Source: Spiribacter sp. 1M189
GTDB taxonomy: Bacteria > Pseudomonadota > Gammaproteobacteria > Nitrococcales > Nitrococcaceae
Direction: 5' to 3'
DNA: 64,000 nucleotides
Assembly (NCBI RefSeq): GCF_040838345.1
Contig: NZ_JBAKFF010000001.1
Location: 1,364,001 to 1,428,000, forward strand
Below, one piece after another: positions 20,193 through 29,498 of this stretch. A model generated the notes under the pieces. That model was not told the DNA's origin and searched no databases. It saw nothing but the letters and a program-made list of their open reading frames with translations. Position 1 is the stretch's first letter; the number at the start of each line of letters is the position of its first letter. The translations under genes and the position numbers were made by a program.

Positions 20193-20306
20193 TGTCGGTC
20201 CCGTCGCCTTGTCCCGGGCTCGCGCGGTGCGCGCGGCGCTTCACGCGGTGGATAACACACCGAAACGCGCCCCGAGGTCGCCCGGGACAAGGCGACGGGA
20301 CCGACA
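20193..20306 (+). repeat. Palindromic repeat element, copy A
   Basis: The terminal arms 20193-20218 and 20281-20306 are perfect 26-bp inverted repeats (one more pair, C20219-G20280, extends them). The left arm begins TGTCGGTCCC and ends TCCCGGG. Between them lie 62 bases with the core GTGGATAACACA at 20248-20259. The inner sequence matches copy B read on the other strand. No poly-T follows, so it is not a simple terminator. I see no clear target duplication. Confidence 0.8.
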
Positions 20307-20336
20307 AGCCATGACACACCACCAGATCCTGGGCTT

Positions 20337-20448
20337 ATCGGCTCCCTACCTGTCCACCGGGCGATCTTGAGACGCCCGTCTGTGTGATATCCACCACGTT
20401 CCAGGCCCCGCGTCTCGCGTGAGCCCGGGGGACAGGTAGGGAGTCGAT
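20337..20448 (-). repeat. Palindromic repeat element, copy B (opposite orientation)
   Basis: Arms 20337-20362 and 20423-20448 pair over 26 bases with one mismatch and one G-T pair, around a 60-base centre. Read on the minus strand the centre holds GTGGATATCACA (20383-20394), one base different from the core of copy A, flanked by similar CACGCG and CGCG runs and the same AGNTCGCCCGG join to the arm. Length and layout equal copy A, so both belong to one repeat family. Confidence 0.78.
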
Positions 20449-20501
20449 CCCCACCGCATCAAATTCGACGCCATCACACCTCCCGCCGTATCATTCCGAG
20501 G

Positions 20502-21212
20502 ATGATCACCGAGCCGAAAGCCGAAATCGCTCAGCGCCTCGCCGCAGTGCGCCAGCGGATTCGTGATGCCGAGGTTGCCTATGGGCGTGAGGCGGGCAGT
20601 GTGAAGCTGCTGGCGGTGAGCAAACGCCAGCCCATCGAGGCGATCCGGGCGGCAATCGCCGAGGGACAGCATGCATTTGGCGAGAATTATCTGCAGGAGG
20701 GTGCGGAGAAACGCGAAGCCCTCGCGGGGGAGTCGGTCGAATGGCATTTCATCGGCGCCCTGCAGTCGAACAAGACCCGGGCAGTGGCGGAAGGCTTTGA
20801 CTGGGTGCATACCATCGATCGGCTGAAGATCGCCCGGCGGCTGTCTGAGCAGCGTCCGGCGGACGCCGCGCCGCTGCAATGCTGTCTGCAGGTCAATGTC
20901 AGCGGCGAGGCCAGCAAGTCGGGGGTTGCGCCCGAACAGGCGCCGGATCTGGCCAATGAGATCGCCAGCCTGCCCAACCTGCAGTTGCGCGGCTTGATGA
21001 CGCTGCCGGAGGCGGTCCCCGATTTTGAATCCCAGCGGGCTGCGTTCCGGCAGTTACGCGAGCTGCAGGCACGACTCGTTGCCGACGGACTGGCGCTCGA
21101 TACGCTGTCCATGGGCATGTCCAATGATCTGGAGGCGGCGGTGGCCGAGGGGGCGACGATGGTTCGCCTGGGCACCGCCGTTTTCGGACCCCGACCGGAG
21201 AAAACGCCGTGA
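20502..21212 (+). CDS. yggS: Pyridoxal phosphate homeostasis protein (YggS/PLPBP)
   Basis: PLP-carrying protein without known catalysis that balances vitamin B6 and amino acid pools. 236 residues. It has the PLP lysine motif LLAVSKRQP near residue 37, FGENYLQE, WHFIGALQSNK and the phosphate-site SMGMSNDLEAAV. It starts the yggS-proC-yggT-metX-metW block, a known conserved order, and overlaps proC by four bases. Confidence 0.94.
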   Translation: MITEPKAEIAQRLAAVRQRIRDAEVAYGREAGSVKLLAVSKRQPIEAIRAAIAEGQHAFGENYLQEGAEKREALAGESVEWHFIGALQSNKTRAVAEGFDWVHTIDRLKIARRLSEQRPADAAPLQCCLQVNVSGEASKSGVAPEQAPDLANEIASLPNLQLRGLMTLPEAVPDFESQRAAFRQLRELQARLVADGLALDTLSMGMSNDLEAAVAEGATMVRLGTAVFGPRPEKTP

Positions 21213-22036
21213 GCGAGAAGATCATTGCCTTTATCGGTGGCGGCAATATGGCCCGCAGCCTGATCGGCGGACTGATTGCCGATGGCCACCCCCATGCGGG
21301 TCTGCGCATCGCCGAACCGGATGCCCGGCGCCGCGAGGCGCTGATCGAGGACTTCGGCATTCAGGCCTTCGAGGAGAACGCCACCGCGATTCGCGGCGCC
21401 GATGCGGTGATCCTGGCAGTCAAACCACCGCTGATCGCGGATGTAATCCGCGATCTGGCCGGGCAGATCCGCGAGCAGGAGAGCCTCGTCATCTCTGTCG
21501 CGGCGGGGGTGCGCTGCGTCGATATCGCCTCATGGCTGGGCGGGGATGCGCCGGTGGTCCGGGCCATGCCCAACACCCCCGCCCTGGTCCAGACCGGTGC
21601 CACCGCCCTTTACGCCAACGAGGCGGTCACCGCCGGGCAGCATGACCTTGCCGAGAGCATCCTGCGGGCGGTGGGCATGGTGGTCTGGCTGCCCGATGAG
21701 CAGCAGATGGATGCCGTCACCGCCGTTTCCGGCAGCGGTCCGGCCTATTTCTTCCTGACCATGGAGGCCATGCAGGCGGCCGGCGAGTCGATGGGCCTGA
21801 GCAGCGAGACGGCTCGGCTGCTGACCCTTGAGACCGCCCTCGGAGCGGCCCGGATGGCCCTCGAGAGTAGTGAGGATGCCGCCTCCCTGCGCCAGCGGGT
21901 CACCTCCCCCGGCGGCACGACGGCGGCGGCAACGCAGGTCCTCGAGGACGGCGATCTGGCCGGGCTGTATCGTCGCGCCCTCCAGGCCGCGGCGCGTCGT
22001 GCCCACGAAATCGGCGACGAACTGGGAGATCAGTAA
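21209..22036 (+). CDS. proC: Pyrroline-5-carboxylate reductase
   Basis: Last step of proline synthesis: reduces 1-pyrroline-5-carboxylate with NAD(P)H. 275 residues. It has the Rossmann motif [15 protein letters not shown] at the N terminus, [10 protein letters not shown], and the family signature [10 protein letters not shown] with [11 protein letters not shown] near the C terminus. Proline is also a compatible solute, relevant if the host is a halophile (inference). It overlaps yggS and is 2 bases before yggT. Confidence 0.95.
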   Translation: MSEKIIAFIGGGNMARSLIGGLIADGHPHAGLRIAEPDARRREALIEDFGIQAFEENATAIRGADAVILAVKPPLIADVIRDLAGQIREQESLVISVAAGVRCVDIASWLGGDAPVVRAMPNTPALVQTGATALYANEAVTAGQHDLAESILRAVGMVVWLPDEQQMDAVTAVSGSGPAYFFLTMEAMQAAGESMGLSSETARLLTLETALGAARMALESSEDAASLRQRVTSPGGTTAAATQVLEDGDLAGLYRRALQAAARRAHEIGDELGDQ

Positions 22037-22038
22037 GC

Positions 22039-22617
22039 ATGGGGCCGGGTTATCTCAGCAGTCCACTGGCTTTTCTGGTGGATACGCTGTTCAGCCTCTA
22101 CATCATGGCGGTTATGTTGCGGTTTCTGCTGCAGTGGTCGAGGGCGGATTTCTACAACCCGCTCTCGCAGTTTCTGGTCCGGGTCACCCAACCGCTGCTA
22201 CAGCCCCTGCGCCGCGTCATTCCCGGCTGGGGCGGCATCGACTTTCCGGCCATCGTTCTGATGGTGGTGCTCCAGGCGTTGGCGCTGGCACTCCTGATGA
22301 TGATCGCCGGCGTCACGCCACGTATCGATTACCTGTTGCTGCGCACGCCGGCCGAGCTCATCAGCCTGCTGCTCAACGTCTACCTGATTGCGATCGTCGT
22401 GCGGGCGATCCTCTCCTGGGTCAATCCGAGCGACTACAACCCGGCCACCACAGTCCTGCTGGGGCTGACCGAGCCCGTGATCCGGCCATTCCGGGCGATC
22501 ATCCCGCCAATCGGGGGCGTCGATCTCTCCCCGCTGGCGGCCATCATCGCCATCCAGATCCTGAAGATGCTGATCATGCCACCGCTCGACCGCATCGCAC
22601 CGGCATTGATGATGTAA
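22039..22617 (+). CDS. yggT: YggT family membrane protein
   Basis: Inner membrane protein with two YGGT repeats, each a pair of hydrophobic helices. 192 residues; the halves are marked by [30 protein letters not shown] and, in the second, [11 protein letters not shown] with [22 protein letters not shown]. Molecular role is not established; E. coli YggT is linked to osmotic shock tolerance. It lies between proC and metX, the usual order. Confidence 0.92.
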   Translation: MGPGYLSSPLAFLVDTLFSLYIMAVMLRFLLQWSRADFYNPLSQFLVRVTQPLLQPLRRVIPGWGGIDFPAIVLMVVLQALALALLMMIAGVTPRIDYLLLRTPAELISLLLNVYLIAIVVRAILSWVNPSDYNPATTVLLGLTEPVIRPFRAIIPPIGGVDLSPLAAIIAIQILKMLIMPPLDRIAPALMM

Positions 22618-22619
22618 CC

Positions 22620-23774
22620 ATGGCCGGATCATTCGCTGACGATTCGGTGGGTCTGGTCACCCCTCGGACGGTCCATTTCGATGAATCCCTCGCCCTCGAT
22701 TCGGGGCGGGTACTGCCGGGCTATACCCTCGCCTACGAGACCTACGGCGAACTCAACGCCGATGCCAGCAACGCCGTGCTGGTCTGTCACGCCCTGTCCG
22801 GCAATCATCACGCCGCCGGCTACAACGCGCCGGATGAACGCAAGCCCGGCTGGTGGGAGGCCTGCATCGGTCCCGGCAAACCCCTCGACACCAACCGCTT
22901 TTTCGTCGTCTGCAGCAACAACCTTGGCGGCTGTCACGGCTCCACCGGCCCGACGACCCATAATCCGGAAACCGGCGAGCCCTACGGCGCCGACTTTCCC
23001 CTGGTGACCGTCCGCGACTGGGTCCGCAGCCAGGCTCGGCTGGCCGATCATCTGGGCATTACCCGCTGGGCCGCCGTGGCCGGTGGCAGCCTGGGCGGGA
23101 TGCAGGCGCTACAGTGGGCCATCGATCTGCCCGAGCGTCTGGCTCACGCCATCGTCATCGCCGCCGCCCCACGACTCTCGGCGCAGAACATCGCGTTCAA
23201 CGAGGTCGCCCGACAGGCGATCCGCTCCGATCCGGATTTCCAGGAGGGTCACTACGCAACCACCGGGGATCGACCGCGCACCGGCCTGATGCTCGCGCGC
23301 ATGCTCGGCCACATCACCTATCTGTCGGAGGCGGCCATGGGTGAGAAATTCGGCAGGGACCGGCGCGGCAAACCCAACGACTACGGCTTCAATTACGACG
23401 TGGAATTCGAGGTGGAGAGCTACCTGCGCTATCAGGGGCAGTCATTCGTGGATCGCTTCGATGCCAACACCTACCTGCTCATGACCCGCGCGCTGGACTA
23501 CTTCGACCCGGCGGCGGCCTGCGAGGGCGATCTGGCGGAGGCCCTGCGTGGCGTCACCGCCCCCTGCTTCGTCGCCTCGTTCACCAGTGACTGGCGTTTC
23601 CCGCCGGCGGCCAGCCGCGAGATCGTGCGGGCGCTCCTCGACACCAACAAACGGGTCAGCTACGCCGAGATACGAGCCAGTCACGGCCACGATGCCTTTC
23701 TGATGCCGGTCCCCCGCTATCGCGAGGTGTTCACCACCTACATGCAGCGGGTCGCCGCGGAGGTCGGTGTATGA
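22620..23774 (+). CDS. metX: Homoserine O-acyltransferase MetX
   Basis: Alpha/beta-hydrolase-fold enzyme acylating homoserine for methionine synthesis. 384 residues. The nucleophile elbow AGGSLGGMQ, the acid strand FTSDWRFPP and the late histidine in SHGHDAFL are present. MetX of gammaproteobacteria often uses succinyl-CoA rather than acetyl-CoA, so the acyl donor cannot be called from motifs alone. ATG 22620 is 2 bases after yggT; a longer open frame reaches back across yggT but is not homologous. It overlaps metW by four bases. Confidence 0.94.
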   Translation: MAGSFADDSVGLVTPRTVHFDESLALDSGRVLPGYTLAYETYGELNADASNAVLVCHALSGNHHAAGYNAPDERKPGWWEACIGPGKPLDTNRFFVVCSNNLGGCHGSTGPTTHNPETGEPYGADFPLVTVRDWVRSQARLADHLGITRWAAVAGGSLGGMQALQWAIDLPERLAHAIVIAAAPRLSAQNIAFNEVARQAIRSDPDFQEGHYATTGDRPRTGLMLARMLGHITYLSEAAMGEKFGRDRRGKPNDYGFNYDVEFEVESYLRYQGQSFVDRFDANTYLLMTRALDYFDPAAACEGDLAEALRGVTAPCFVASFTSDWRFPPAASREIVRALLDTNKRVSYAEIRASHGHDAFLMPVPRYREVFTTYMQRVAAEVGV

Positions 23775-24373
23775 GCCCGCTTCGCGCCGACCTCGAGATC
23801 GTCGCCGACTGGGTCGGCGCGGGCGACCGTGTGCTCGATCTCGGTTGCGGTGATGGCCGGCTACTGCGCTATCTGTTCGACAGCCGTCAGGCGACCGGCT
23901 ACGGGCTGGAGATCGATCCGGCCGGGATCACGCAGAGCATTGCCAACGGCATCAACGTCATTGAGAGCGATCTCGACGAGGGGCTCTCCGACTTCGACGA
24001 CGATGCCTTCGACCAGGTCATCCTCACCCAGACGCTGCAGGCGGTGCAGCGCCCGGACCAGCTACTGCGGGAGATGCTGCGGGTTGGCCATACCGGAATC
24101 GTGACCTTCCCCAATTTCGCCTACTACCGCCTGCGCTACCACCTGGCGATCCGCGGGCGCATGCCCATGAGCGAGGCCTTATCGTACGCATGGTACGAGA
24201 CGCCGAATATCCATTTCTGCACGATTCACGATTTTGAGGCGCTCTGCGACGAGCTGGGTATTCACATTCTGGAGCGCCGCGTGTTATCTCATGACTTCAA
24301 GCGGCCACTGCTGGCAAGCCTGATACCCAACCTCTTCGGAGAAGTGGCGCTTTACCGCATCTGTCGAGCCTGA
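23771..24373 (+). CDS. metW: Methionine biosynthesis protein MetW
   Basis: Small SAM-methyltransferase-fold protein paired with MetX in many proteobacteria; its biochemical role is not firmly settled. 200 residues with the SAM motif [14 protein letters not shown] at residues 20-33, QTLQAV, and the typical [24 protein letters not shown] stretch, shown here only in parts. It overlaps metX by four bases and is followed by the usual DUF4426 gene. Confidence 0.94.
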   Translation: MSPLRADLEIVADWVGAGDRVLDLGCGDGRLLRYLFDSRQATGYGLEIDPAGITQSIANGINVIESDLDEGLSDFDDDAFDQVILTQTLQAVQRPDQLLREMLRVGHTGIVTFPNFAYYRLRYHLAIRGRMPMSEALSYAWYETPNIHFCTIHDFEALCDELGIHILERRVLSHDFKRPLLASLIPNLFGEVALYRICRA

Positions 24374-24384
24374 AGGAGAGCATC

Positions 24385-24825
24385 ATGCCGCACTGCCCAC
24401 GCCGGATCGCTGGATGGATCGCCGGACTGCTGATGGTGCTGCCCCTGCTCGCCAGCGCCCAGCAGGCGGACCGTTTCGGCGACTATGAAATCCACTACAG
24501 CGCCATGCCCACCGGCATGCTCAATGCCACAGTGGCCGATGAATATCAGATCATGCGCAGCCGCACCCGCGGCATGATCATGGTGACGGTGCTGCGCGAG
24601 GGCCAGCCCGTGGGAGCCCGGGTGGATATCGTTGCCCGTGACAAGAATGACGATCTGGCCGAGATCGGTGCGCGACGCGTGCGGGACGACGGCTGGACAT
24701 CTTATGTTGGCACCTTCCCGGTGGAAGATGGCGAAGCGCTGACCTTTGAAATCGAAGTCAACCCCCACCAGGGCGGTGGACCGTTCAAGGTCGCCTTCCG
24801 CCAGACCTTCTTCACCGGGGAGTAG
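24385..24825 (+). CDS. DUF4426 domain protein, exported
   Basis: 146-residue protein with an N-terminal signal peptide (about residues 1-27, cleavage after LLASAQQ or nearby) and a beta-rich mature part. GDYEIHYSAMPTGML and PVGARVDIVARD fit the DUF4426 family, which commonly follows metXW. AAGGAG lies just upstream of ATG. Function unknown; probably periplasmic. Confidence 0.86.
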   Translation: MPHCPRRIAGWIAGLLMVLPLLASAQQADRFGDYEIHYSAMPTGMLNATVADEYQIMRSRTRGMIMVTVLREGQPVGARVDIVARDKNDDLAEIGARRVRDDGWTSYVGTFPVEDGEALTFEIEVNPHQGGGPFKVAFRQTFFTGE

Positions 24826-24830
24826 GCATC

Positions 24831-25754
24831 GTGTCGACCTGGCTGATCACCCACCGCGACTGTCTGGCACACGACACCGGTAGCGACCATCCCGAGCGCA
24901 TCGAGCGCCTCGAGGCCATCCTGACGGCGCTGGAGGCGCCGGAGTTTGCCGCACTGGTCCGTCACGAGGCGCAGGCGGCGCCCCGGGAGGCGCTGGAGCG
25001 GGCGCATGACACGGACTATATCGATGCCGTATTCGACGCCATCCCGACCAGCGGCCGCAGGCACTTCAATGCGGACACGGTGGTCTCTCCGGGCTCGGGC
25101 GAGGCGGCACTCCGGGCCGTCGGCGCCGCACTGCAGGGCGTGGATGCCATCCAGGCCGGCGAGGCCCGGCGCGTGTTCTGCGCCACAAGGCCCCCCGGCC
25201 ATCATGCCGAGCCCGACGAGTCGATGGGATTCTGCCTGTTCAGCAATGCCGCGATCGCGGCACTGCACGCCCAGGCCGTTCACGGGGTACAACGCGTCGC
25301 GGTCGTCGATTTCGACGTCCACCACGGCAACGGGACGCAGAGCATTTTCAGCGGGCGCGAAGGGCTCTTCTATCTCTCTCTGCATCAGCATCCGCTGTTT
25401 CCGGGCACCGGAACCCGCAAGGACAACATCCCCGGCAACATCCTCAATCTCCCCTTGCCGGAGGGCACCGGCTCGGCCGCCTATCGGCAGCAATTCCATG
25501 GCGAAGCCATCTCGGCGCTCATCGATTTCGACCCGGAACTGCTGATCCTCTCGGCGGGTTTTGACGCGGCGGCCGAGGATCCCCTCGCCGGCCTTGAGCT
25601 GACAGCCGATGACTTCAGCTGGATTACCGACGAGCTGGTCGCCGTCGCCAATTACTGTTGCGGCGGCCACATCTGCTCGGTGCTCGAGGGAGGCTATGAC
25701 CTCGAGGCCCTGTCACGCGGCGTGGCAGGGCATGTCGCCGGGTTGATGCGATAA
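24831..25754 (+). CDS. Histone deacetylase-family amidohydrolase
   Basis: Zinc deacetylase of the HDAC/acetoin utilisation/acetylpolyamine amidohydrolase superfamily. 307 residues. It has HPERIERLEAI near the N terminus, the active-site RPPGHHAEP, the zinc-binding DFDVHHGNGTQ, LSAGFDAAAEDPLAGL and the final EGGYDLEAL. It starts at GTG 24831, 5 bases after the DUF4426 stop. The physiological substrate in bacteria of this group is unknown; a polyamine or acetyl-lysine is possible. Confidence 0.9.
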   Translation: MSTWLITHRDCLAHDTGSDHPERIERLEAILTALEAPEFAALVRHEAQAAPREALERAHDTDYIDAVFDAIPTSGRRHFNADTVVSPGSGEAALRAVGAALQGVDAIQAGEARRVFCATRPPGHHAEPDESMGFCLFSNAAIAALHAQAVHGVQRVAVVDFDVHHGNGTQSIFSGREGLFYLSLHQHPLFPGTGTRKDNIPGNILNLPLPEGTGSAAYRQQFHGEAISALIDFDPELLILSAGFDAAAEDPLAGLELTADDFSWITDELVAVANYCCGGHICSVLEGGYDLEALSRGVAGHVAGLMR

Positions 25755-25975
25755 GGCTTGACAGATTCGGTTATGCACATGGCATCCGCCAAAGCGCCTG
25801 CGATAGAGCCTGTAACTGACTGATTGCACGGCACAAATCGTAAGTTACTGATTGTTATAGCAATTAAGTCCTGATCAAGGATTCACCGATCCGGACACAA
25901 CCGCACCATCATCGCTTCCGCGCCCCCGATCCCCCAGCTCCTCCACAAACTTATCCACAGGTTGTGGGGACAAAC
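25755..25975. other. Convergent intergenic region with a DnaA-box match and a short direct repeat
   Basis: 221 bp between the deacetylase gene and zapE, both of which end here. It is more AT-rich than its surroundings. It has a perfect DnaA box TTATCCACA at 25951-25959, and CCACA 25955-25959 can pair with TGTGG 25963-25967. Two 15-base copies, 25812-25826 and 25840-25854, match at 13 positions with a 28-base period. TTGACA at 25758-25763 has no good -10. No coding region is supported. Confidence 0.55.
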
Positions 25976-27076
25976 TCAGGGCCGATGGGGCATGGCGAGA
26001 TACTCGTGGGACTGCATCTCCTGCAAGCGCGAGACCGTGCGACGGAATTCAAAACGCAGCCGCATGCCCCGATACAACCAATCGATATCGGCCATCGCCG
26101 AGATGAGGAGCTTGACGCCCCGGTCGTAGAACTCATCCACCAGGGCAATGAACCGGCGGGCGGCATCCTCGCGCTCACGATCCAGGATGGGAACGCCGGA
26201 GATGAGCACCGTGTGGAACTGCCGGGCGATCTCGATATAGTCATCCTGGCTCCGCGGGCCTTCGCAGAGGGCATCGAAGCCACACCACAGTACACCGTCG
26301 CCGACGCCGCGGGCCGGGATCTCGCGGTGATTGACCCGGAGCACCGGTTCAGCATGGTCCCGTTCCGGGGACAGCTGCTCGAAGGCAGCCGCCAGGGCCG
26401 CTTCGGCACGGGCATCCGGCGGCACATGATAGATGGGCGCCCGGCTGAGCAGCCGCAACCGGTAATCCGTCCCGCCGTCCACGTTCATAACCCGGGTATG
26501 CCGCTGGAGCAGGTCGATGGCGGGCAGAAAGCGCTCCCGCTGCAACCCGCCCTCGTAGAGCCCCTCGGGCGGCACATTGGAGGTGGCGACCAGTGCCACC
26601 CCCTCATCGATCAGCCCATGCAGCAATCCCGAGAGGATCATGGCATCGGCGATATCGCTGACGAAGAATTCGTCGAAACAGATGACGTGGGTATCGGCGG
26701 CCCACTCGGCGGCCAGGCGCCGAAGCGGATCGGGCTGATCACGCAGCACGCGCAGGCGCTCGTGGGCGGACTGCATAAACCGGTGGAAATGCGCCCGTCG
26801 CTTGCCTACCGTTGGCGGCAGACACTCGAAGAACATGTCCATAAGGTAGGTCTTGCCGCGCCCTACCCCACCCCAGAAATAGAGACCCGTCGGGCCGATG
26901 TCGGCGCCGCCGCGACGCCGAGCCCACCAGCCACGCAGACCACCGGGCGTCTCCGGCGTCTCGAGCAGCGTCTGGTAGAGGTCGTCAAGCGCCTCCACCG
27001 CAATCCGTTGTTCGGCATCATCGAGAAAGTCCCCGCTATCCAGGTCGGCCTGGTAGCGCTCACTTGGCGTTGTCAC
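25976..27076 (-). CDS. zapE: Cell division protein ZapE (AFG1-type ATPase)
   Basis: AAA-type ATPase that acts at the division ring in E. coli and is related to mitochondrial Afg1/Lace1. 366 residues, normal length. Walker A GGVGRGKT is at residues 69-76, followed by MDMFFE, and Walker B is CFDEFFVSDIADAM. Later motifs TSNVPPEGLYEGGLQRERFLP, quoted in part, are typical. It is divergent from ilvD with 134 bp between the starts. Confidence 0.94.
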   Translation of the reverse strand: MTTPSERYQADLDSGDFLDDAEQRIAVEALDDLYQTLLETPETPGGLRGWWARRRGGADIGPTGLYFWGGVGRGKTYLMDMFFECLPPTVGKRRAHFHRFMQSAHERLRVLRDQPDPLRRLAAEWAADTHVICFDEFFVSDIADAMILSGLLHGLIDEGVALVATSNVPPEGLYEGGLQRERFLPAIDLLQRHTRVMNVDGGTDYRLRLLSRAPIYHVPPDARAEAALAAAFEQLSPERDHAEPVLRVNHREIPARGVGDGVLWCGFDALCEGPRSQDDYIEIARQFHTVLISGVPILDREREDAARRFIALVDEFYDRGVKLLISAMADIDWLYRGMRLRFEFRRTVSRLQEMQSHEYLAMPHRP

Positions 27077-27210
27077 CGCAACTGCCCGTTATGTCGCCCG
27101 CTCCCGGGGGCAGAGTATGCCATGTTGTCGGCCGTTGACGATTGCCAGCCGGGCAGGAGTTTCGTATTTTGCTCCCCAAGTCCATTTAACTGACGACTCG
27201 AGGATTGAAC

Positions 27211-28902
27211 ATGGCCGACAACCGCCGCAGCCGCGTCGTGACACAGGGACTCGCCCGCACACCCAACCGCGCGATGATGCGGGCGGCCGGCTTCCGCGAC
27301 GAGGATTTCGACAAGCCCATCGTCGGTGTCGGCAATGCGCACAGCACCATCACCCCCTGCAACATGGGCATCGGTGCCCAGGCCGAACGCGCCAGCGAGG
27401 CCCTGCGCGAGGCGGGCGCCATGCCGGTGAGCTTCGGTACGATCACCATCTCTGATGGGATCTCCATGGGCACCGAGGGGATGAAATACTCCCTCGTCTC
27501 CCGCGAGGTCATCGCCGACTCCATCGAAACCGTCTGCAACGGCCAGAGCCTCGACGGTGTGCTCGCCACCGGCGGCTGCGACAAGAACATGCCAGGGGCG
27601 ATGATCGGTATCGCCCGACTCAACATCCCGTCGATCTTCGTCTATGGCGGCACCATCAAGCCGGGCCATTACAAGGGCGAGGACCTGACCATCGTCAGCG
27701 CCTTTGAGGCCGTCGGCCAGGCCGCCGCCGGCAACCTCTCCGATGAAGACCTTAAAGGCGTGGAGAAAAATGCCTGCCCCGGCGCCGGCTCCTGTGGTGG
27801 CATGTACACCGCCAACACCATGTCCAGCGCCTTCGAGGCCATGGGCATGAGCATCATGGGCTCGAGCACCGTCTCGGCCGTCGACGAAGAGGCGCACACC
27901 GTTGCCGCCCGCGCCGCCGAGGTCCTCGTGGACGCAATCCGGCATCAGCGCCTGCCGCGCGACATTATGACCCGCAAGGCGTTCGAGAATGCCGCCAGCG
28001 TCCTCATGGCGGTCGGCGGTTCAACCAACGCAGTGCTGCACTTCATGGCCATCGCCAGTGCCTGCGAGGTTGATTTCTCCATCGATGACATCGAGCGGAT
28101 CCGTCAGCGCGTGCCCGTACTCTGCGACCTCAAGCCATCGGGTCGATACGTGACCAGCGAGTTCCATGAGGTGGGCGGAACGCCCCAGGTCATGAAGATG
28201 CTGCTGGCGAAAGGACTGCTGCACGGCGAGTGCATGACCATTACCGGTCAGACCATTGAGGAACTGCTGGCCGACGTGCCGGCGACTCCGCCCGCGGATC
28301 AGGACATCATCCGCGACTTCGACAACCCGGTGTATGCCGAGGGACACCTGGCCATCCTGCGTGGCAATCTGGCCGAGGAAGGCGCGGTCGCCAAGGTGAG
28401 CGGCATCAAGAAGCGCCGCATCGAGGGGCCGGCCCGGGTGTTCGACTCCGAGGAGATCGCCATGGAGGCGATCCTCAGCGACAGCATCCAGGCCGGTGAT
28501 GTCCTCATCATCCGATACGAAGGGCCAAAGGGCGGCCCCGGCATGCGTGAGATGCTGGCGCCGACCTCGGCGATTATCGGTCGCGGCCTGGGCGACGCGG
28601 TCGGCCTGATCACCGACGGCCGGTTCTCTGGCGGCACCTACGGCATGGTGGTCGGTCACGTCGCGCCGGAAGCCGCGGTCGGCGGCAATATCGCGCTGGT
28701 CGAGGAAGGCGACACCGTGGTGATCGATGCCGACCATAACCTGCTTGAGGTCAAGCTGAGCGACGAGGCACTGGCCGAGCGTCGGCAGCGGTGGCAGCCG
28801 CGCCCGCCCAATTACCGTCGCGGTGTCCTTGGCAAGTTCGCGAAACTGGTGAGCTCGGCCTCCTATGGCGCCGTCACTGACAAGGACCTGTTCGAGGACT
28901 AG
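27211..28902 (+). CDS. ilvD: Dihydroxy-acid dehydratase
   Basis: Iron-sulfur dehydratase of branched-chain amino acid and pantothenate synthesis. 563 residues. Cluster cysteines are visible as TPCNMG (C50), GGCDKNMPG (C123) and [15 protein letters not shown] (about C195), the three-cysteine pattern usual in the [2Fe-2S] type. Motifs [21 protein letters not shown] and GGSTNAVLH are present. ATG 27211 follows GAGGA 6 bases upstream; an upstream TTG adds two residues. Its TAG stop shares a CTAG with the stop of the convergent sco gene. Confidence 0.96.
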   Translation: MADNRRSRVVTQGLARTPNRAMMRAAGFRDEDFDKPIVGVGNAHSTITPCNMGIGAQAERASEALREAGAMPVSFGTITISDGISMGTEGMKYSLVSREVIADSIETVCNGQSLDGVLATGGCDKNMPGAMIGIARLNIPSIFVYGGTIKPGHYKGEDLTIVSAFEAVGQAAAGNLSDEDLKGVEKNACPGAGSCGGMYTANTMSSAFEAMGMSIMGSSTVSAVDEEAHTVAARAAEVLVDAIRHQRLPRDIMTRKAFENAASVLMAVGGSTNAVLHFMAIASACEVDFSIDDIERIRQRVPVLCDLKPSGRYVTSEFHEVGGTPQVMKMLLAKGLLHGECMTITGQTIEELLADVPATPPADQDIIRDFDNPVYAEGHLAILRGNLAEEGAVAKVSGIKKRRIEGPARVFDSEEIAMEAILSDSIQAGDVLIIRYEGPKGGPGMREMLAPTSAIIGRGLGDAVGLITDGRFSGGTYGMVVGHVAPEAAVGGNIALVEEGDTVVIDADHNLLEVKLSDEALAERRQRWQPRPPNYRRGVLGKFAKLVSSASYGAVTDKDLFED

Positions 28903-29498
28903 CTCCCGGCGATCCGCCGCAGGTCCGCGGCCATGGCGGCGACACTGTCGCTCGGGCGGAACAACGCCCGGGCGTCACCCTCGGCGTCGAACACGTACAT
29001 GGCACTCGAGTGCGAGACGTTGTAATCGCCGAACTCATTGGGCTCGTCATAGCCAAAGGTGGCCCGATAGCGCTTGGTGAGTTCGCGCAGCGTCTCGACA
29101 TCCGCCGTGGCACCAGTGACCCGCTCGCTGAAGAAATCCGTATAGCGGGCCAGCTTCCCGGGATCGTCCCGGCCGGGATCCACTGAGACGAACAGCACCC
29201 GCAGATCGCTGTCGAGCCCCTCACCCGCTGCCTCCGTCGCCGCAGCAATGCGGGCCATGGCGGTCGGGCAGACATCGGGACAGTGGGTGAAACCGAAGAA
29301 CATCACCGTCGGCGCACCCGCGAGATCGGCCTCGGTCAGCGTCTCACCGTCCTCGCCGGTCAGCTGGAAGGCCAGATCCGGCAGCAGCCCCTCGATCCCC
29401 TTGGTCTGGTAGTCACGCCCACCACAGGCCACCAGCAGAAGACCCAGGGCCAGTACGAGCAGCCGCGGCAGGAGCCGCCGGTCAAGCCTTTTCATCAT
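28899..29498 (-). CDS. sco: SCO1/SenC-family copper chaperone, lipoprotein
   Basis: Thioredoxin-fold copper-binding protein needed to assemble the CuA centre of cytochrome oxidase. 199 residues. The signal peptide ends in a lipobox LLLVACGG (lipid cysteine near residue 25). The copper motif is [12 protein letters not shown], and the third ligand is the His in [14 protein letters not shown]. The start at the MM pair (29498) overlaps the end of ctaG by 17 bases and has GGAGAGG upstream. It is placed with ctaG, consistent with oxidase assembly. Confidence 0.92.
   Translation of the reverse strand: MMKRLDRRLLPRLLVLALGLLLVACGGRDYQTKGIEGLLPDLAFQLTGEDGETLTEADLAGAPTVMFFGFTHCPDVCPTAMARIAAATEAAGEGLDSDLRVLFVSVDPGRDDPGKLARYTDFFSERVTGATADVETLRELTKRYRATFGYDEPNEFGDYNVSHSSAMYVFDAEGDARALFRPSDSVAAMAADLRRIAGS

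Larger units (their letters stand above)
20169..20501. other. 333-bp gene-free region holding two palindromic repeats
   Basis: No coding region is supported between the PyrK-like gene and yggS. It contains two related repeats with long inverted ends (20193-20306 and 20337-20448), described separately, and a short leader before yggS with GAGG next to its ATG. In Pseudomonas the pilT/pilU genes lie between the pyr genes and yggS; here they are missing, so the region may mark a rearrangement or loss point. Confidence 0.8.

Noticed and set aside
20193-20306. Repeat copy A as a simple rho-independent terminator of the pyr block
   Set aside because: The loop is 62 bases long, no T run follows, and a related copy lies next to it in the other orientation.
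25941-25970. DnaA box as part of a replication origin
   Set aside because: Only one perfect box is present, with no dnaA, dnaN, gidA or parA genes nearby and no AT-rich unwinding element.
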